Below, piece by piece: positions 45,806-54,761 of a stretch of 64,000 bases of DNA. Each line of letters starts with the position of its first letter. The first letter of the stretch is position 1. The stretch spans positions 102,898 to 166,897 of the forward strand of contig CABUWI010000008.1 of assembly GCA_902495245.1 (NCBI GenBank). The letters are read 5' to 3'. The DNA comes from an uncultured Porphyromonadaceae bacterium (lineage in GTDB: Bacteria; Bacteroidota; Bacteroidia; Bacteroidales; Muribaculaceae). The translations under genes were made by a program, and so were the position numbers. The notes under the pieces were generated by a model. The model saw only the letters and a list, made by a program, of their open reading frames with translations. It did no database searches and had not been told where the DNA came from.

Positions 45806-45808
45806 CCC

Positions 45809-46819
45809 ATGCTTTGCGCTATAGACTTCACAAACCTGCACACTATCCTCCGCTCGCTCTATGACGAGATGATGCCCCTCTGCTCCGACATGGCGGGGGT
45901 GGCGCAGGGGATAGCCGGACTCGGCGCGCTGTTCTATGTCGCCTACCGCGTATGGCAGTCACTGGCCAGGGCGGAGCCGGTCGATGTCTTCCCCCTGCTG
46001 CGTCCCTTCGCCGTCGGATTCTGCATCATGTTCTTCCCGACAGTGGTGCTCGGCACGATCAATTCCATAATGTCGCCCATAGTTCAGGGGACCGCCTCCA
46101 TGCTTGACGGTCAGACACTGGATATGCAGAAATACCGCGAGGAGAAAGACCGGCTCGAATACGAGGCGATGATGCGGGACCCCTCCACGGCATACCTTGT
46201 GGATGACGCGGAATTCGACCGGCAGATTGACGAGCTGGGCGTGACCGAGGTCGGCACCGCCGCCGGGATGTATATCGAGCGCGGGATGTACAAGGTGAAG
46301 AAGGCCATTCAGAACTTCTTCCGCGAGTTGCTGGAGCTGCTTTTTCAGGCGGCGTCGCTGACGATAGACACGATAAGGACATTTTTCCTCATAGTGCTGG
46401 CGATACTCGGCCCGATAAGTTTCGCAATATCGGTGTGGGACGGCTTCCAGACCACCCTCGTGCAATGGATATGCAGGTATGTCCAGACCTACCTGTGGCT
46501 GCCGGTCGCGGATTTGTTCTCCACGATACTGGCGAAAATCCAGGTCCTGATGTTGCAGAACGACATCTCCGAGCTTACCAACAACCCCAATGCAAACCTT
46601 GATTCCAGCAACACCACATATCTGGTTTTCATGATAATAGGAATAATCGGCTACTTCACTATCCCGACTGTCGCGGGCTGGATAATACAGGCCGGGGGCA
46701 TGGGCAGCTACGGAAGGGCCGTCAACAACACCGCGCAACAGGCCGGTTCGGTCGCGGGCAGTCTCGGCGGTGCAGCCGCAGGCAATGCGGCCGGGCGTTT
46801 CAGGAGACTGTTCAAATGA
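45809..46819 (+). CDS. traJ: TraJ, VirB6-like polytopic channel protein
   Basis: 336 residues with about six membrane segments, among them GIAGLGALFYVAYRVWQSLA, PFAVGFCIMFFPTVVLGTIN, TIRTFFLIVLAILGPISFAI and YLVFMIIGIIGYFTIPTVAG. The C-terminus is Gly/Ala-rich (AGSVAGSLGGAAAGNAAGR). This is the conjugative transposon TraJ, the inner-membrane pore subunit. Confidence 0.88.
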   Translation: MLCAIDFTNLHTILRSLYDEMMPLCSDMAGVAQGIAGLGALFYVAYRVWQSLARAEPVDVFPLLRPFAVGFCIMFFPTVVLGTINSIMSPIVQGTASMLDGQTLDMQKYREEKDRLEYEAMMRDPSTAYLVDDAEFDRQIDELGVTEVGTAAGMYIERGMYKVKKAIQNFFRELLELLFQAASLTIDTIRTFFLIVLAILGPISFAISVWDGFQTTLVQWICRYVQTYLWLPVADLFSTILAKIQVLMLQNDISELTNNPNANLDSSNTTYLVFMIIGIIGYFTIPTVAGWIIQAGGMGSYGRAVNNTAQQAGSVAGSLGGAAAGNAAGRFRRLFK

Positions 46820-46837
46820 AATTCAAACTACGATTAA

Positions 46838-47461
46838 ATGGAGTTCAAATCGCTTAAAAACATCGAGACCTCCTTCCGGCAGATACGTCTTTTCGGCATA
46901 GTGTTCGTGTCGATGTGCGCTGCGGTGGTTACGGTTGCACTCGTTGCGGTGTTCAACTTCGCCGAAAAGCAGCGGGAGAAAATCTATGTCCTCGACAACG
47001 GCAAATCGCTGATGCTGGCACTGTCACAGGACATGAGCCAGAACCGCCCGGCGGAGGCGAGGGAACACGTCAGACGCTTTCACGAGCTGTTCTTCTCGCT
47101 GTCACCCGACAAGTCGGCCATTGAGCACAACATAAACCGAGCCCTCATACTCTCCGACAAGAGCGCGTACAACTACTATTCCGACTACTCCGAGAAGGGC
47201 TATTACAACCGCATAATCTCCGGCAACATCAATCAGGTGTGTATCGTGGACAGCGTTTCGTGCGACTTCGACAACTACCCCTACACGGCGAGGACCTATG
47301 CGCGTCAGATGATTATCCGCCAGAGCAACGTCACCGAGAGAAGCCTTGTGACGGTATGCCGCCTGACAAACTCGTCGCGTTCCGACGACAACCCCAACGG
47401 ATTCATTATCGAGGGATTCAACATTATCGAGAACAAGGATATATCAACTGTAAAAAGATAA
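46838..47461 (+). CDS. traK: TraK, VirB8-like channel protein
   Basis: 207 residues: short cytoplasmic N-terminus, one membrane helix (LFGIVFVSMCAAVVTVALVA), then a periplasmic domain (FHELFFSLSPDKSAIEHNIN ... RQMIIRQSNVTERSLVTVCR) of the TraK/VirB8 class. Between TraJ and TraL as in CTnDOT. Confidence 0.88.
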   Translation: MEFKSLKNIETSFRQIRLFGIVFVSMCAAVVTVALVAVFNFAEKQREKIYVLDNGKSLMLALSQDMSQNRPAEAREHVRRFHELFFSLSPDKSAIEHNINRALILSDKSAYNYYSDYSEKGYYNRIISGNINQVCIVDSVSCDFDNYPYTARTYARQMIIRQSNVTERSLVTVCRLTNSSRSDDNPNGFIIEGFNIIENKDISTVKR

Positions 47462-47466
47462 CGGAT

Positions 47467-47811
47467 ATGAAACTGTCAAAATCAATAGGACAATACATAT
47501 ATAATAAGGTATGGCGCGTACCCAAGGGGACTGTGGGGAATTTCCTCCGCCGAAGGTGCGACGGTATCCCCGAAAACCGGCGTCTCGCGGTGATTGCCGT
47601 GCTGCTGTCGCTGTTCATCCTTGCCGCTTTTTTCGTTTTCGGCAACGCCTGTTACCGTATCGGCCGCGGCCATGCAGCCGGCACACTTGCGGAGCCAAAC
47701 CATATTGAGGGCCTCGACATACCGGTAAAGAGTGACGGCGGTTCGCCGGACATGGACAACCAGACAGTATTCGGATATGGCATTGCGGGATTTGAAAACC
47801 AAAATAAGTGA
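47467..47811 (+). CDS. traL: TraL (DUF3989)
   Basis: 114 residues from ATG 47467, six nt after traK. A basic N-terminus with RRRCDGIPENRRLAVIAVLL leads into one membrane segment (VIAVLLSLFILAAFFVFGNA) and a short periplasmic tail. DUF3989 is the TraL family. It overlaps traM by 35 bp. Confidence 0.82.
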   Translation: MKLSKSIGQYIYNKVWRVPKGTVGNFLRRRCDGIPENRRLAVIAVLLSLFILAAFFVFGNACYRIGRGHAAGTLAEPNHIEGLDIPVKSDGGSPDMDNQTVFGYGIAGFENQNK

Positions 47812-48985
47812 ATGGCTCGGATCCAAGTCCGAGGCCGAGAGGCAGAAACTGAAGAAATACCTTGTCGTAATACCGGGGGCCTTCCTGATTTTCCTCGGCT
47901 CCATGTGGCTGATTTTCGGCTCGTACCTGCCCGGTGATGACACCGCCAAGGGAAAGGCCAACATGGAGCTGCCCGAAGGTGACAGCGACGGGTTGCAGGG
48001 CAACAAGCTGAAGGCACTCGCGGATGAGGCACTCCGGGAGGAAAAGGCAAGACAGGACAGCGTTATACAGGTCTCGATAAGGATGTCGGACTCGATACCG
48101 GACAGGGCAGTCCCGGACTCGGCCGCCACTCCGATTGAGCAGTCGGCGCAAAGCTACCGCGAGGTGCAGGAGTCGCTCAACAACTTCTTTGTGGAGGAGG
48201 AGACTCCCGACGCGGAGATTGACGCCCTTAACGAGCGCATCGCGGAGCTTGAGGCGCAGAACGAGGCGGCACGGCAGAATTCCGGTCAGCCCGACGAGAT
48301 GGAGATACTGGAACGGTCGTACCAGCTGGCGGCGCAATATATGGGAAACGGCAACAGTCACCCCGGGCCGGTACCCGTAGAGGAGGAAAAGGGCAAAAGG
48401 AATATACAGCCGGTGGCACAGGTCAGCCGCGATGTCGTTTCCTCCCTCAATGCCTCCAATGCCTCACGGCGGCTGACAACTGCGGTCGGAATGACAAGAA
48501 CGGTGAACAAAAACACCATAGCGGCAGTGGTGGCCGGAAACCAGAGTGTTGCAGACGGAGAGAGTGTAAGACTCCGTACCACCGAGGCCATGTGGGTAGG
48601 CAACCGCCTTATTCCCCGTAACACCGCAATCGTCGGGACCGCCCGTATTCAGGGCGAAAGGCTGGAGATTGAAATATCCTCTATCGAGTGTCAAGGCTCT
48701 ATCTACGATGTGGAGTTGAAGGTCTATGACTCCGACGGACAGGAGGGCATCAACATCCCCGGCTCCATGGAGTCTGACGCCCTGCATGAAATCGGTGCCA
48801 ACATGGGGGCCACCATGGGCAGCTCAATCAATATTTCCACCAACACCGGGGCGCAGATAGCCTCCGACGTGGGCAGGGGGCTTATCAACGGAGTATCGCA
48901 GTACCTCACGAAAAAAATGCGCACGGTCAAGGTGTATGTCAAAGCCGGATACCGTGTGATGCTCCACCAGCCCGAAGATGTATAA
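47777..48985 (+). CDS. traM: TraM, VirB10-like protein
   Basis: 402 residues from ATG 47777 (MALRDLKTK); an earlier in-frame ATG at 47732 would deepen the overlap with traL. One membrane helix (LVVIPGAFLIFLGSMWLIFG), a long periplasmic linker with a coiled coil (ALNERIAELEAQNEAARQNS) and a C-terminal beta domain (LRTTEAMWVGNRLIPRNTAI ... VYVKAGYRVML) give the layout of VirB10, bridging the two membranes. Confidence 0.88.
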   Translation: MALRDLKTKISEWLGSKSEAERQKLKKYLVVIPGAFLIFLGSMWLIFGSYLPGDDTAKGKANMELPEGDSDGLQGNKLKALADEALREEKARQDSVIQVSIRMSDSIPDRAVPDSAATPIEQSAQSYREVQESLNNFFVEEETPDAEIDALNERIAELEAQNEAARQNSGQPDEMEILERSYQLAAQYMGNGNSHPGPVPVEEEKGKRNIQPVAQVSRDVVSSLNASNASRRLTTAVGMTRTVNKNTIAAVVAGNQSVADGESVRLRTTEAMWVGNRLIPRNTAIVGTARIQGERLEIEISSIECQGSIYDVELKVYDSDGQEGINIPGSMESDALHEIGANMGATMGSSINISTNTGAQIASDVGRGLINGVSQYLTKKMRTVKVYVKAGYRVMLHQPEDV

Positions 48986-49004
48986 CCACAACAAACGGAC
49001 AAAT

Positions 49005-50018
49005 ATGAAAGCAAGAAATATCATCCTTTCAGCCATTGCCGTAATAGGCATGGCAACCCCGGCGTTTGCCAAAGGCACAAAGCCGGTCAAAGACACCGAT
49101 AACCATGTGTCGTCTGACACCGGGGCGGTCGCCGAACATGACATAAACGTGTACGGTGAGAACTACACCGACGGCGACAAGTTCAGCGGTTTGACCCGCA
49201 AGGTCGGATTTGACCGCATGATACCGCCTCACGCGCTGGAGGTATGCTATCAAAAGACCACACACATTATCTTCCCCTCGGAGATTGTATATGTGGACCT
49301 CGGAGGGGAGGACATAGTGGCCGGCCTCGCTGACGGTGCGAAAAACGTGTTGCGTGTCAAGTCGGCGTCAAAGTCGTTCAAGTCCGAGACAAATCTCTCG
49401 GTCATCACCGAAGACGGATGCTTTTTCACGTTCAATGTCAAGTTCGCCAAAGAGCCGCTGTTGCTCAACATCGAAATGACCGACTTCATCCATGACGGCG
49501 AGACGGTGAACCGGCCCAACAATGCGCAGGAGATATATCTCGAAAAATTGGGCAGCGAGTCACCTATGCTTGTAAAACTGATTATGAAATCAATCCACAA
49601 GCAGGACAAGCGCGAGATAAAGCATATCGGCTCCAAGCGTTTCGGGGTGCAGTTCCTCCTGAAATCAATATATGCGAACAACGGTCTGCTGTTTTTCCAC
49701 ACGGAAATCAAGAATACCTCCAACATCCCGTTTGACATAGACTTCGTATCGTTCAAGATTGTGGACAAGAAGGTCATCAAGAGAACCGCCATGCAGGAGC
49801 AGGTATTGGAACCGCTGCGCGCCCAAAACTATGTGACGGTGGTGCATGGCAAATCCTCTGAACGTACCGTATTCGCATTAGAGAAATTCACCATTCCCGA
49901 TGACAAGCAGCTCGTTATCGAGGTCGCCGAGAAAGAAGGCGGCCGGAACCAGTCCTTCGTGGTTGAGAACGAGGATATTGTTAGAGCCAACGTAATCGAC
50001 GAACTTTCAATTCAGTAA
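49005..50018 (+). CDS. traN: TraN (DUF4138), VirB9-like protein
   Basis: 337 residues from ATG 49005, with signal peptide (NIILSAIAVIGMATPAFAKG); an in-frame ATG at 48978 is also possible. The mature part begins with a VirB9-like strand region (HIIFPSEIVYVDLGGEDIVA) and ends in a second beta domain. It should form the outer-membrane core with TraM and TraO. Four nt separate it from traO. Confidence 0.88.
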   Translation: MKARNIILSAIAVIGMATPAFAKGTKPVKDTDNHVSSDTGAVAEHDINVYGENYTDGDKFSGLTRKVGFDRMIPPHALEVCYQKTTHIIFPSEIVYVDLGGEDIVAGLADGAKNVLRVKSASKSFKSETNLSVITEDGCFFTFNVKFAKEPLLLNIEMTDFIHDGETVNRPNNAQEIYLEKLGSESPMLVKLIMKSIHKQDKREIKHIGSKRFGVQFLLKSIYANNGLLFFHTEIKNTSNIPFDIDFVSFKIVDKKVIKRTAMQEQVLEPLRAQNYVTVVHGKSSERTVFALEKFTIPDDKQLVIEVAEKEGGRNQSFVVENEDIVRANVIDELSIQ

Positions 50019-50021
50019 TCC

Positions 50022-50603
50022 ATGAAAAAAGCGATGATAATCTTCGCTGCCATGCTTGCCCTCTGCGGAGGGCGGGCAATGGCCCAGCGATGCCTCCCCG
50101 GTATGTCGGCGGTCGAGGTTAAGGCAGATATGGCAGACGGTTTCTATACCGGCAATTCCCGCGACTGCGGATATTCATTCGGCGTGTATTACTCGGTGTT
50201 CAAAGGCGGCGCGAACACTTGGAGCTTCGGCGGCGAGTATCTTCAGACCTATAAGCCCTACGGAGAGAAAGGCCGCATCCCTGTGGCGCAGTTCACAGCG
50301 GAGGCGGGATATAATCTCCACCTCGTAAGCAATTATTCCCAGACTTTCCACCTCTACGGCGGTGTGTCGGCTCTCGGCGGATATGAAACGGTAAACTGGG
50401 GCAATCACGTTTTATCCGACGGCTCCACGCTCCACAACGGCGACGCCTTCATCTATGGCGGAGCAATAACCCTGCAAGCCGATTTCTATCTCTCGGATAA
50501 AATCGCTCTGACTGCCAATGTCAAGGAGCGGTTTGTGTTCGGCAACTCAACGGGGCATTTCCATACGCAGTATGGTGTCGGTGTCAAATTTATAATTGAG
50601 TAA
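50022..50603 (+). CDS. traO: TraO, outer-membrane barrel protein
   Basis: 193 residues; signal peptide (AMIIFAAMLALCGGRAMAQ) and a series of alternating amphipathic strands (YSFGVYYSVFKGGANTWSFG ... YGVGVKFIIE) typical of a small beta-barrel. The TraO family is specific to Bacteroidota conjugative elements. Its place after traN supports the call. Confidence 0.85.
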   Translation: MKKAMIIFAAMLALCGGRAMAQRCLPGMSAVEVKADMADGFYTGNSRDCGYSFGVYYSVFKGGANTWSFGGEYLQTYKPYGEKGRIPVAQFTAEAGYNLHLVSNYSQTFHLYGGVSALGGYETVNWGNHVLSDGSTLHNGDAFIYGGAITLQADFYLSDKIALTANVKERFVFGNSTGHFHTQYGVGVKFIIE

Positions 50604-50608
50604 AGACT

Positions 50609-51286
50609 ATGCGGTACACGGAAAAAGACATCCCCAATATTCCTCTTACGGAGTTTATGGCTGCCCTCGGTGAAAAACCGGTGTCGATTGAAAATAGGAC
50701 TGTGGTTTATTATGCCCCACAGCGTGACGATCATTTGCCGATGTTGTGGGTTGATACAAAAACGAACCGTTGGCATGATTACTTAACTGATGAATCCGGA
50801 ACAATTATGGAGCTTGCCGACTTGAATATGAACGGAAAGATTTATAATTCCACCGTGTCGTACATTCTTCAGATAATGAACGACTATGAGCAGGGCAAAG
50901 AACTGTCGGCGATGAGCCATAGGCCGTCGGGAGCTACAATAACTAATCTCGACATTAAAAATCTTCCTATTGAAGATTTCATGAAGGCTCTTGGCCATGT
51001 TCCTGAGTTCCGGGCCGGTGAGATGCTCGCATATAAACCGCCGTACAACAATAGTGACAATCCGACATTTCTGGTAAAAGGCGGTGCAACCAAATGGTTA
51101 GATATGGAGACAGGCAACAATGGCAACATTTATGATCTTGCCTACGAAATGACCGGAAGCTGCAACCGCTCCGAACTGAGCAGATACATAACCGGACAAA
51201 TGCAAGGATTTGAGAAATTGAAAGCCGGCAAAGTGGAACAGCCCAAGCAGGGACCGGAAAGACCTAAACGCAAAATGCGGTTTTAG
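50609..51286 (+). CDS. Tandem primase zinc-domain-like protein without zinc ligands
   Basis: 225 residues made of two related parts: residues 10-90 (IPLTEFMAALGEKPVSIENR, WHDYLTDESGTIMELADLNM) and about 115-210 (LPIEDFMKALGHVPEFRAGE, WLDMETGNNGNIYDLAYEM). Both follow the pattern of the CHC2 zinc-binding domain of DnaG-type primases (the next gene starts the same way: ISLVDFLHRLG ... WYDFGAGEGGDIFTLA) but have no Cys/His ligands. It ends three nt before traP. It probably assists the primase; the role is inferred. Confidence 0.65.
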   Translation: MRYTEKDIPNIPLTEFMAALGEKPVSIENRTVVYYAPQRDDHLPMLWVDTKTNRWHDYLTDESGTIMELADLNMNGKIYNSTVSYILQIMNDYEQGKELSAMSHRPSGATITNLDIKNLPIEDFMKALGHVPEFRAGEMLAYKPPYNNSDNPTFLVKGGATKWLDMETGNNGNIYDLAYEMTGSCNRSELSRYITGQMQGFEKLKAGKVEQPKQGPERPKRKMRF

Positions 51287-51289
51287 CCT

Positions 51290-52156
51290 ATGGATATAGA
51301 CGCTATCAAAGGTATATCCCTCGTGGATTTCCTGCATCGGCTCGGCTATGACCCGACAGGGCGCGACAGCAAGGGACTATGGTTCTATGCCCCGTACCGC
51401 AACGAGCGTAAGCCGTCGTTCCATGTCAATCCGCGAAAAAATCTATGGTACGATTTTGGTGCCGGCGAAGGAGGCGACATCTTCACTCTCGCAGGGGTAA
51501 TATCCGGCAGGACCGATTTCGTCGGGCAGGCGCGATACATCGCCGAAAAGATGAGTATGCCGGTCGCAGAGCCTTACAAGCCTGTGCCATTCGTGGAAGA
51601 GCCGACATTCGAGAATCTTGAAATATCCCGGCTGGAATCACCCGCATTGCTCCGCTATCTGGCCGAAAGAGGCATACCGAAGGATATTGCACAACGGTAC
51701 TGTGTCCAAGCGGATTACAAATTACATGGCAAACATTATTATGCCATAGGCTTTGGGAATGACGCTCACGGACTTGAGCTTCGCAACGCCTTTTTCAAGG
51801 GGAGTTATCCGCCAAAGAATATAACCCGTATTGTCAATGGCAACCCGCGCTGCAATGTTTTCGAGGGCTTCATCGACTTTCTTTCTGCTGAACGCCTCGG
51901 ATTCAATGACGGCACCGACGCTGTTGTCCTAAACTCGGTCGCCAATATCAGCAAGGCGATTCCGGCACTTGACGGATATTCCCTGATGCTGTGCTATCTC
52001 GACAATGACGAGGCCGGGCGAAATGCCCTCGCCAGACTTCAACGGGAGTTCGGCGGCAGGGTTGCAGACAAATCGGCTCTCTATCCCAATCACAAGGACC
52101 TGAACGACTATCTGATGTCGCTCAATCCGAAAAAATCAACAAAACTCAAACTCTAA
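51290..52156 (+). CDS. traP: TraP, TOPRIM DNA primase
   Basis: 288 residues. The N-terminal CHC2-like domain (FYAPYRNERKPSFHVNPRKN, LWYDFGAGEGGDIFTLA) lacks the usual Cys ligands. The TOPRIM part shows VFEGFIDFLSA (Glu) and CYLDNDEAGRNA (Asp-x-Asp). It would prime complementary-strand synthesis on the transferred DNA. It matches TraP of CTnDOT in place and size. Confidence 0.88.
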   Translation: MDIDAIKGISLVDFLHRLGYDPTGRDSKGLWFYAPYRNERKPSFHVNPRKNLWYDFGAGEGGDIFTLAGVISGRTDFVGQARYIAEKMSMPVAEPYKPVPFVEEPTFENLEISRLESPALLRYLAERGIPKDIAQRYCVQADYKLHGKHYYAIGFGNDAHGLELRNAFFKGSYPPKNITRIVNGNPRCNVFEGFIDFLSAERLGFNDGTDAVVLNSVANISKAIPALDGYSLMLCYLDNDEAGRNALARLQREFGGRVADKSALYPNHKDLNDYLMSLNPKKSTKLKL

Positions 52157-52168
52157 ACAAACTACAAA

Positions 52169-52672
52169 ATGAAAAAATCCAATAAAAAATCATTCGGCGT
52201 CATCGCCGTTCTCTCGCTCGTAATCGCTGCCGTATGCAGCCTCACCTCCTGCAATGACGCCCTCGACGTGCAGCAGTCCTATCCTTTCACGGTGGAGGTG
52301 ATGCCGTTTGCCGACAAGATTGTAAAGGGTCAGACCGTGGAGCTTCGTTTTGAGATTGTGCCCGATGGCAACTATACAAACACCCTCTACACTATCCGCT
52401 ATTTCCAGTATGACGGCGAAGGCTCGCTCAAACTCGTTGACGGTCCGGTGTTGGTCAACAATGACCGCGTGTTGCTCGAAAGCAAGACATTCCGCCTGGA
52501 CTATACTGCGAAATCTTCAGGGGAGCATAGATACCTCGTCGTGGTGGAGGACAATTTCGGCTCGGCTCCGTGGGAACGTACATTCGAGTTCAACAACAAG
52601 GATAAGGAGGACAACGACAGTACGGGTATCCTCAAACCGGTGGTCAATCCCGTAACCCCGGTGGTACGATGA
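52169..52672 (+). CDS. traQ: TraQ (DUF3872), lipoprotein-like
   Basis: 167 residues; hydrophobic start (VIAVLSLVIAAVCSLTSC) with a lipobox Cys at about 28, then one immunoglobulin-like beta domain (VEVMPFADKIVKGQTVELRF ... HRYLVVVEDNFGSAPWERTF). DUF3872 is TraQ of these elements. The C-terminus is Pro/Val-rich. Overlaps the lysozyme gene by ATGA. Confidence 0.82.
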   Translation: MKKSNKKSFGVIAVLSLVIAAVCSLTSCNDALDVQQSYPFTVEVMPFADKIVKGQTVELRFEIVPDGNYTNTLYTIRYFQYDGEGSLKLVDGPVLVNNDRVLLESKTFRLDYTAKSSGEHRYLVVVEDNFGSAPWERTFEFNNKDKEDNDSTGILKPVVNPVTPVVR

Positions 52673-53175
52673 GGAGGCTGGTAATGTTCTTCGTGGCGTT
52701 GCTGACCCTTGCGGCAGCAACGCCCGCCGCCCACGCGAGAAAAAGCATAATGGACCTGCCTCCGTTTGAACGTGCCGTGCTGATTATAAAGAAGTTCGAG
52801 ACACTCCACCGCCCGTGCCACTGGCCGGCGGTCGGATACGGACACATGGTGCAGCCGGGTGAGCCGTTCAGACGCGGTGTCCAGCTTACCGAAAGACAGG
52901 CGGATGCCCTGCTCCGCAGGGATCTCCGCAAGTTCGTAGCCCTCTATGACGATTTCAGACCGGATGATGCGCTGCTCCTCGGAGTCCTGGCATACAACTG
53001 CGGTCCCGGCGTTGTCAACAAATCCGGCGTTTACAGGCGACTCAAATCGGGCAACCGCGACATCTACAAGTCCTACACATCGCATTGCCGTTATAAGGGA
53101 AAATTCCATAAGCAGCTGCATCGAAGGCGAATAATAGAGTTTTTGTATCTTTACAATTCTCATAGCCAAAAATAA
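52669..53175 (+). CDS. Phage-type lysozyme (TraR-position)
   Basis: 168 residues with a signal peptide (LVMFFVALLTLAAATPAAHA). The lysozyme core is clear: IIKKFETLHRPCHWPAVGYGHMVQ carries the catalytic Glu and the GYGH motif, and LGVLAYNCGPGVVNKSG is the typical second half. The usual Asp of the E-D-T triad is replaced (Cys-His at that place), as in many Bacteroidota relatives by memory. It should open peptidoglycan for the mating channel. Last gene of the tra operon, followed by a terminator. Confidence 0.82.
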   Translation: MRRLVMFFVALLTLAAATPAAHARKSIMDLPPFERAVLIIKKFETLHRPCHWPAVGYGHMVQPGEPFRRGVQLTERQADALLRRDLRKFVALYDDFRPDDALLLGVLAYNCGPGVVNKSGVYRRLKSGNRDIYKSYTSHCRYKGKFHKQLHRRRIIEFLYLYNSHSQK

Positions 53176-53266
53176 AAATATTATTGGCTTCACATACTGG
53201 TTGTAATCTAAAAAACACTTGGGTTAAGTCATATATAAATATCAGATAATTAGAATTATATATAAT

Positions 53267-53300
53267 AGCGGCAAGATATTTAGCAAAAAATCTTGCCGCT
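53267..53300 (+). terminator. Terminator of the tra operon
   Basis: AGCGGCAAGAT / ATCTTGCCGCT, an 11-bp perfect stem with a 12-nt loop, followed by TAATTT. Confidence 0.75.
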
Positions 53301-53321
53301 TAATTTGTGCATTAGAATATT

Positions 53322-53345
53322 TTTACATACTTTTGTGAACGCAAA
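53322..53345 (+). promoter_or_regulatory. Promoter with operator-like motif for the lipoprotein pair
   Basis: TTTACATAC, TTTTGT, GAACGCAAA (9-6-9, 17 of 24 positions like the 29948 site). The -7 box TACTTTTG is inside at 53328-53335. It is 20 kb from the other copies and beyond the tra operon. Confidence 0.55.
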
Positions 53346-53365
53346 CTACTAAACGCTTAAACATA

Positions 53366-54016
53366 ATGGTATATCGCGATAGGATACGGATGTTACATGT
53401 GCTCAAAAGAAAAAGGAATATAGCCTTAGAGATTTTGAGTGCATTGGTAATTCTTGTCATTTCGCAGGCATGTAGTAAGGATGATGATTTTCCATTGGAG
53501 ATGGCTGATGGGAATAGGATTACCCTTAGTAACAATGAAATTGTTTATTATAGTAATGAGTCAGATTTTTTACATTCCTATATGTCAATATTCCCATGTA
53601 AATATTCATTTATTTCTAATAATAATGGGCCTTATTTGCAAGATGAGTCATATTCTATAGAGGGGTATGATGACAGATTTATAGGATATTGGGAAAAGGC
53701 AAAATTTGGTGATTGGATAAAAAAATATGGACTTGAACCAAACAAAGTATTTTATTGCGCTACAATAAAATACGTGTCATATATGCCAATTCCCTTATCG
53801 GGGGAAGAATATATTCCGGTTATGCCACTTGATAACATGGGATATTCTCCGTGGACTTCTAATCGGTCTTTCGATATTGATTATAGCAATCAATATCCTA
53901 AATACATCTTTTATACTTGTTTTAGATATATAGGTTATAACGATAAATTAGCCGGTGTTTACATAGATTTACCATTAACAAATAAATTAATATGGAACTT
54001 TACAGTAAAAAAATGA
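53366..54016 (+). CDS. Lipoprotein, first of a paralogous pair
   Basis: 216 residues; basic N-terminus and signal ALEILSALVILVISQAC with the lipobox Cys at about 33. The mature part includes KKYGLEPNKVFYCATIKYVS and LTNKLIWNFTVKK, which line up with EKYGINPTTVYIGKFITYYK and PDDLIWYFRSI in the next gene, so the two are paralogues. AT-rich, unlike the tra genes. Its function is unknown. ATGA overlap with the next gene. Confidence 0.65.
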   Translation: MVYRDRIRMLHVLKRKRNIALEILSALVILVISQACSKDDDFPLEMADGNRITLSNNEIVYYSNESDFLHSYMSIFPCKYSFISNNNGPYLQDESYSIEGYDDRFIGYWEKAKFGDWIKKYGLEPNKVFYCATIKYVSYMPIPLSGEEYIPVMPLDNMGYSPWTSNRSFDIDYSNQYPKYIFYTCFRYIGYNDKLAGVYIDLPLTNKLIWNFTVKK

Positions 54017-54666
54017 ACAAGATGCTTGTGATTGCCCTCGTTGGCATTATGAGTATCTTCGTGGGAGCATGTACGTCTGATGCTCTTGATGATGCAAACG
54101 CGCTTGCCGATAACGCAGCCGTTAAAGACGCATTGGTAAAAAATGCCGATGGAACCGAGACCGTTATTCTTTCCAATGGGGAACAAATCGTATTGGAAGA
54201 TACCACCACTTATGTCATCAATTTTGACAACATCAATATGACTGGTGGCTTTGATGACACTATGGTATCCAGAGGTATCCTATATACAGGATATGATAGA
54301 GAGGCTAAACCTAAAGACTATAAAAAATATCTTTTGGGTGGGTTGGAAAAATATGGTATCAATCCAACTACCGTCTATATCGGTAAATTCATAACATACT
54401 ATAAAGACTTACCAGTTTCTAAGGGATACAGCCTTCTTCCTTCTAACAGCAAATATGCTAATGAGAATAGCATGGGATTCAATCCTCCCTCATTAAATAA
54501 GGTTGGATTTCATACCACTATTCCTGATACATGGAATGGATATGAAACCGGTGTGACACAAATTTTTTATGTAAATTGTGATATATCCGGCATTTATTGG
54601 AATAAAAATGTACCTTGTAATCCTGATGATTTGATATGGTATTTCAGATCAATCGCAGATGAATAA
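54013..54666 (+). CDS. Lipoprotein, second of the pair
   Basis: 217 residues from ATG 54013 (MNKMLVIALVGIMSIFVGAC, lipobox Cys 20), which overlaps the upstream stop. After an Ala/Asp-rich spacer the domain resembles that of the preceding protein. The pair is under the shared operator-like motif, so they may be expressed together with the toxin operon and lipoprotein 30014. Confidence 0.65.
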   Translation: MNKMLVIALVGIMSIFVGACTSDALDDANALADNAAVKDALVKNADGTETVILSNGEQIVLEDTTTYVINFDNINMTGGFDDTMVSRGILYTGYDREAKPKDYKKYLLGGLEKYGINPTTVYIGKFITYYKDLPVSKGYSLLPSNSKYANENSMGFNPPSLNKVGFHTTIPDTWNGYETGVTQIFYVNCDISGIYWNKNVPCNPDDLIWYFRSIADE

Positions 54667-54705
54667 TAAGCCGCCTGTGGCGGCCGAAATTTTTAGCGAA
54701 AAATG

Positions 54706-54737
54706 CCCCCGTCAAGCCTTCATAGGTTTGGCGGGGG
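54706..54737 (-). terminator. Terminator of the leftward block
   Basis: CCCCCGTCAAGCC / GGTTTGGCGGGGG with a 6-nt loop; on the minus strand it is followed by CATTTTTCG. A smaller GCCGCC/GGCGGC hairpin lies at 54670-54684. Confidence 0.7.
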
Positions 54738-54761
54738 TTGGCTATGCAACGAAATAAAAAA

